From: Pseudomonadota bacterium
GTDB lineage: Bacteria; Pseudomonadota; Gammaproteobacteria; Pseudomonadales; Pseudohongiellaceae
DNA length: 8,429 nt
Direction: 5' to 3'
Assembly: GCA_022563075.1 (NCBI GenBank)
Contig: JADFOC010000088.1
Span: 1 to 8,429, forward strand
The position numbers and the translations under genes are program-made. Of this stretch, positions 6,698 to 8,429 are shown one piece after another. The stretch's first letter is position 1. The number at the start of each line of letters is the position of its first letter. Below the pieces are notes generated by a model. It did no database searches, was not told where the DNA came from, and saw nothing but the letters and a program-made list of their open reading frames with translations.

Positions 6698-7306
6698 CTA
6701 CGTCGGGCGCTGGGATTTCAGTCGCCGATACCCCATCTCCTCGGGGCGATAGTATGCAGAATCCTTGGGGAATACACGAATCTCAGCCTGGGTGACGGCG
6801 GCTAGCAGTTGGCTAAGGCTACGGTGATGGGCGATGTCCTGTAGCGTCACTTTAGTCGGCCTCGGCAATACCATGGTTGCTGCCTCGGCTTCTACCAGAG
6901 CGGCTCTTGGTGTAATCCAAAGGTAATCGAGAATCTCATCGTTATCGACTACTACGGTGACGGATTCTGACAATGGACAGATAAAAAACCAAGTACAGAA
7001 GCGCCTGGGCAATTTCGGCGGAGTGGTCCAGTGGGCGGTGTGAATAAGTTGCCCCTCATCGATATCTATGCCAGCCTCCTCCTTGGTCTCCCTCACCACC
7101 GCTTTTAGTGCTGCCGGATACTCCAACGCCCCTGCTGCCTGCTTAAAATCATCGGTATCGATACGACCGCCGGGAAATACCCAATGACCACCATGAAAAA
7201 CCAGGCGTGAATTGCGACGCAGCAACAGCACTTCGATATCCGCGATGGATTCAGTTTCACGCACCAGTACTACTGTGGCGGCTGGTACAGGTTCCATGTC
7301 ACTCAT
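6698..7306 (-). CDS. NUDIX hydrolase with extended Nudix box (NUDT19-like)
   Basis: This is a 202-aa protein. Residues 9-31 (AATVVLVRETES to EVLLLRR) and NSRLVFHGGHWVFPGGRID (32-50) lead into the Nudix helix RETKEEAGI (72-80), so the catalytic REUxEExGU half is intact, with E76 and E77 as expected metal ligands. The spacing from the Gly pair (46-47) to Arg72 is about ten residues longer than in the canonical box, as in the NUDT19-like group whose characterised members hydrolyse CoA and acyl-CoA. HWTTPPKLPRRFCTWFF (92-108) is also typical of that group. The likely reaction is cleavage of a nucleoside diphosphate linked to another group (X), possibly CoA derivatives; the substrate is not proven by sequence. 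The start at 7306 lacks a good Shine-Dalgarno, and Met4 (7297) is an alternative. It is cytoplasmic and divergent from the SDR gene. Confidence 0.85.
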   Translation of the reverse strand: MSDMEPVPAATVVLVRETESIADIEVLLLRRNSRLVFHGGHWVFPGGRIDTDDFKQAAGALEYPAALKAVVRETKEEAGIDIDEGQLIHTAHWTTPPKLPRRFCTWFFICPLSESVTVVVDNDEILDYLWITPRAALVEAEAATMVLPRPTKVTLQDIAHHRSLSQLLAAVTQAEIRVFPKDSAYYRPEEMGYRRLKSQRPT

Positions 7307-7443
7307 AGGATTGCGTTTACTTCCGCTAGGTGATTACTTGAAAGGCATCTCAACAGCAGATGATAACGAATTTTTCTCACTAGCCCACTATTAGATATTC
7401 AGAGATTTGTCTAACGCGATGTCACGGCATTGCAGCTTGGCGG

Positions 7444-7474
7444 TTGACAGCATAGAATCCTGCCAGTTTTTAAC
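7444..7474 (+). promoter_or_regulatory. Candidate sigma70 promoter for the SDR gene
   Basis: A perfect -35 hexamer TTGACA is at 7444-7449. The best -10 match behind it is TTTAAC at 7469-7474 (19-base spacer, four of six), so the fit is imperfect. An overlapping alternative is TTGCAG (7430-7435) with TAGAAT (7453-7458) at a 17-base spacer. Either would start transcription 40-60 bases before the SDR start codon. Confidence 0.4.
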
Positions 7475-7496
7475 ATTGAGCATGATTCATCTCAAT
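7475..7496. promoter_or_regulatory. Inverted repeat, candidate operator in the SDR leader
   Basis: ATTGAG at 7475-7480 and CTCAAT at 7491-7496 are perfect 6-base inverted arms around a 10-base centre. The centre itself contains ATGA-T-TCAT, so nearly the whole 22 bases is dyad-symmetric apart from one unpaired C. It lies just after the candidate -10 box and 22 bases before the start codon, where a repressor would block transcription. The symmetry suggests a dimeric regulator; which family cannot be told. As RNA it would form a modest hairpin. Confidence 0.4.
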
Positions 7497-7506
7497 TCAG
7501 CATAAT

Positions 7507-7511
7507 GAGGA
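7507..7511 (+). promoter_or_regulatory. Ribosome binding site of the SDR gene
   Basis: GAGGA followed by six bases and ATG at 7518 is a strong Shine-Dalgarno with good spacing and fixes the SDR start. Confidence 0.75.
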
Positions 7512-7517
7512 AATAGT

Positions 7518-8390
7518 ATGACGATTAGTTTTAAAGACCGTGTAGCGATAGTCACCGGTGCCGGCGGTGGACTCGGTAAGCAACACGCACTTGAGTTGGG
7601 GCGACGCGGTGCCAAGGTGGTAGTTAACGACCTGGGTGGATCCCTCGATGGCAGCGGTAGCTCGGCGTCGGCAGCAGAATTGGTGGCGCAGGAAATTTGC
7701 GACAACGGCGGCGCTGCAATCGCCAACGGCGCCTCGGTTACAGATCTCGATGCGGTACAAGGCATGATTGACGCCACCATGTCAAAATGGGGCCGCATCG
7801 ACATACTGGTGAACAATGCCGGAATATTGCGGGATAAGACCTTTGCCAAGATGGAACTGGCTAATTGGCATGCGGTACTGGATGTGCATTTAACCGGAAG
7901 CTTGAATACGACTAAATGCGTGTGGTCGATCATGACGGAACAAAATTACGGTCGCATCGTGATGACGACATCGACTTCGGGCTTATTTGGTAATTTTGGC
8001 CAGAGTAATTACGGTGCCGCCAAACTGGGACTGGTTGGGTTCATGCATACGCTGCGATTGGAAGGGGCAAAATACAATATTTTCACCAATGCTATCGCTC
8101 CGATCGCCGCCACCAGAATGACTCTCGAACTACCGGGATTCGAAGACAGTGCGCAGCGGCTGGCGCCGGAACTGGTAACCCCCGCCGTGGTTTTTCTATG
8201 CAGTGATAAGGCCCCCAATGGCCGCATCATTCAGGCTGCCGGCGGACGTTATTATTCGGCAGACGTGCGCGAAAACACCGGAGTCGATCTCGGCCTCGAG
8301 GCCAGTGTCGAAGACATCGAGGACAATATCGAAGCCATCCTCGACATGAGTGCCAACGTCGGAATTCTCGAAAGAACCCCTCATCGGTAG
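7518..8390 (+). CDS. Short-chain dehydrogenase of HSD17B4 type, probable (3R)-hydroxyacyl-CoA dehydrogenase
   Basis: This is a complete 290-aa classical-fold SDR. The cofactor motif TGAGGGLG is at 13-20, and an acidic residue at the end of the second strand (D38 in VVVNDLGG) favours NAD(H). NNAG is at 99-102, and the catalytic Ser/Tyr/Lys are S152, Y165 and K169 (GNFGQSNYGAAKLG). The stretch VNDLGG, VHLTGS and GNFGQSNY, plus NAIAP (191-195), is characteristic of the dehydrogenase unit of peroxisomal multifunctional enzyme 2 (HSD17B4) and its bacterial stand-alone relatives. These oxidise (3R)-hydroxyacyl-CoA to 3-ketoacyl-CoA in fatty-acid or sterol side-chain beta-oxidation. As in that family, H124 occupies the place of the usual SDR Asn. 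No hydratase or SCP2 domain is fused. It is cytoplasmic and transcribed away from the NUDIX gene. Family assignment is firm; the exact acyl substrate is not. Confidence 0.9.
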   Translation: MTISFKDRVAIVTGAGGGLGKQHALELGRRGAKVVVNDLGGSLDGSGSSASAAELVAQEICDNGGAAIANGASVTDLDAVQGMIDATMSKWGRIDILVNNAGILRDKTFAKMELANWHAVLDVHLTGSLNTTKCVWSIMTEQNYGRIVMTTSTSGLFGNFGQSNYGAAKLGLVGFMHTLRLEGAKYNIFTNAIAPIAATRMTLELPGFEDSAQRLAPELVTPAVVFLCSDKAPNGRIIQAAGGRYYSADVRENTGVDLGLEASVEDIEDNIEAILDMSANVGILERTPHR

Positions 8391-8429
8391 GTTTATCTAG
8401 CCAGATGCGACAAACGGATCAGGCTGCCG

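Noticed and set aside
6680..6700. TTGACA followed by TATA-like bases on the plus strand
   Set aside because: It would drive transcription antisense into the NUDIX gene, with no correctly spaced -10 box and no gene in that direction before 7518.
7487..7933. Minus-strand open frame of 148 codons opposite the SDR gene
   Set aside because: It is a shadow of a complete SDR with all catalytic motifs. It has no domain of its own and lies over the SDR leader.
1..8429. Transposase, integrase, tRNA or rRNA explaining the composition break
   Set aside because: None is recognisable near the junction or elsewhere, and there are no visible terminal inverted repeats or target-site duplications, so a mobile-element origin is unsupported.

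Overview
The window is mostly one bacterial chromosome segment of about 45-50% GC with gammaproteobacterial character. This is judged from gene content, signal peptide style and codon use; no rRNA or other marker is present, so the placement is tentative. The first ~330 bases look foreign to the rest. They are about 68% GC, against about 45% for 361-480, and carry pieces of two unrelated genes. The change happens inside one open reading frame at about 325-360, so I read it as a chimeric join, most likely an assembly or library artefact, and less likely a real recombination.

Layout, left to right. (1) 1-~330, minus strand, high GC: the first 54 codons of a VOC/glyoxalase-fold protein running off the left edge, preceded by the last ~35 codons of an amidohydrolase (PF04909 type). 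(2) ~331-6403, minus strand: an envelope operon read right to left. It holds a 1195-aa DUF4175-type membrane protein, then after 2 bases a 767-aa membrane-anchored VWA protein with a glutamine-amidotransferase-like domain, then after 8 bases the first ~57 codons of an exported protein cut off by the join. (3) 6404-6697: a 294-bp gap with a weak terminator and a short direct repeat. (4) 6698-7306, minus: a NUDIX hydrolase with an enlarged Nudix box, similar to the NUDT19-like CoA diphosphatase group. (5) 7307-7517: a divergent intergenic region with a candidate promoter, a 22-bp inverted repeat and a good ribosome binding site. (6) 7518-8390, plus: a short-chain dehydrogenase of the HSD17B4 / multifunctional enzyme 2 type, probably a (3R)-hydroxyacyl-CoA dehydrogenase. 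The last 39 bases hold nothing I can recognise.

Two themes emerge. The DUF4175 and VWA proteins are predicted to place large domains in the periplasm from membrane anchors. They resemble the membrane parts of MoxR-AAA/DUF58/VWA operons, whose function is poorly known, and no MoxR or DUF58 gene lies on the 5' side here. The NUDIX and SDR genes are divergent neighbours that could both act on acyl-CoA or CoA metabolites. The most unusual biology is the envelope module with its lost third gene; the most important caution is the chimeric left end.
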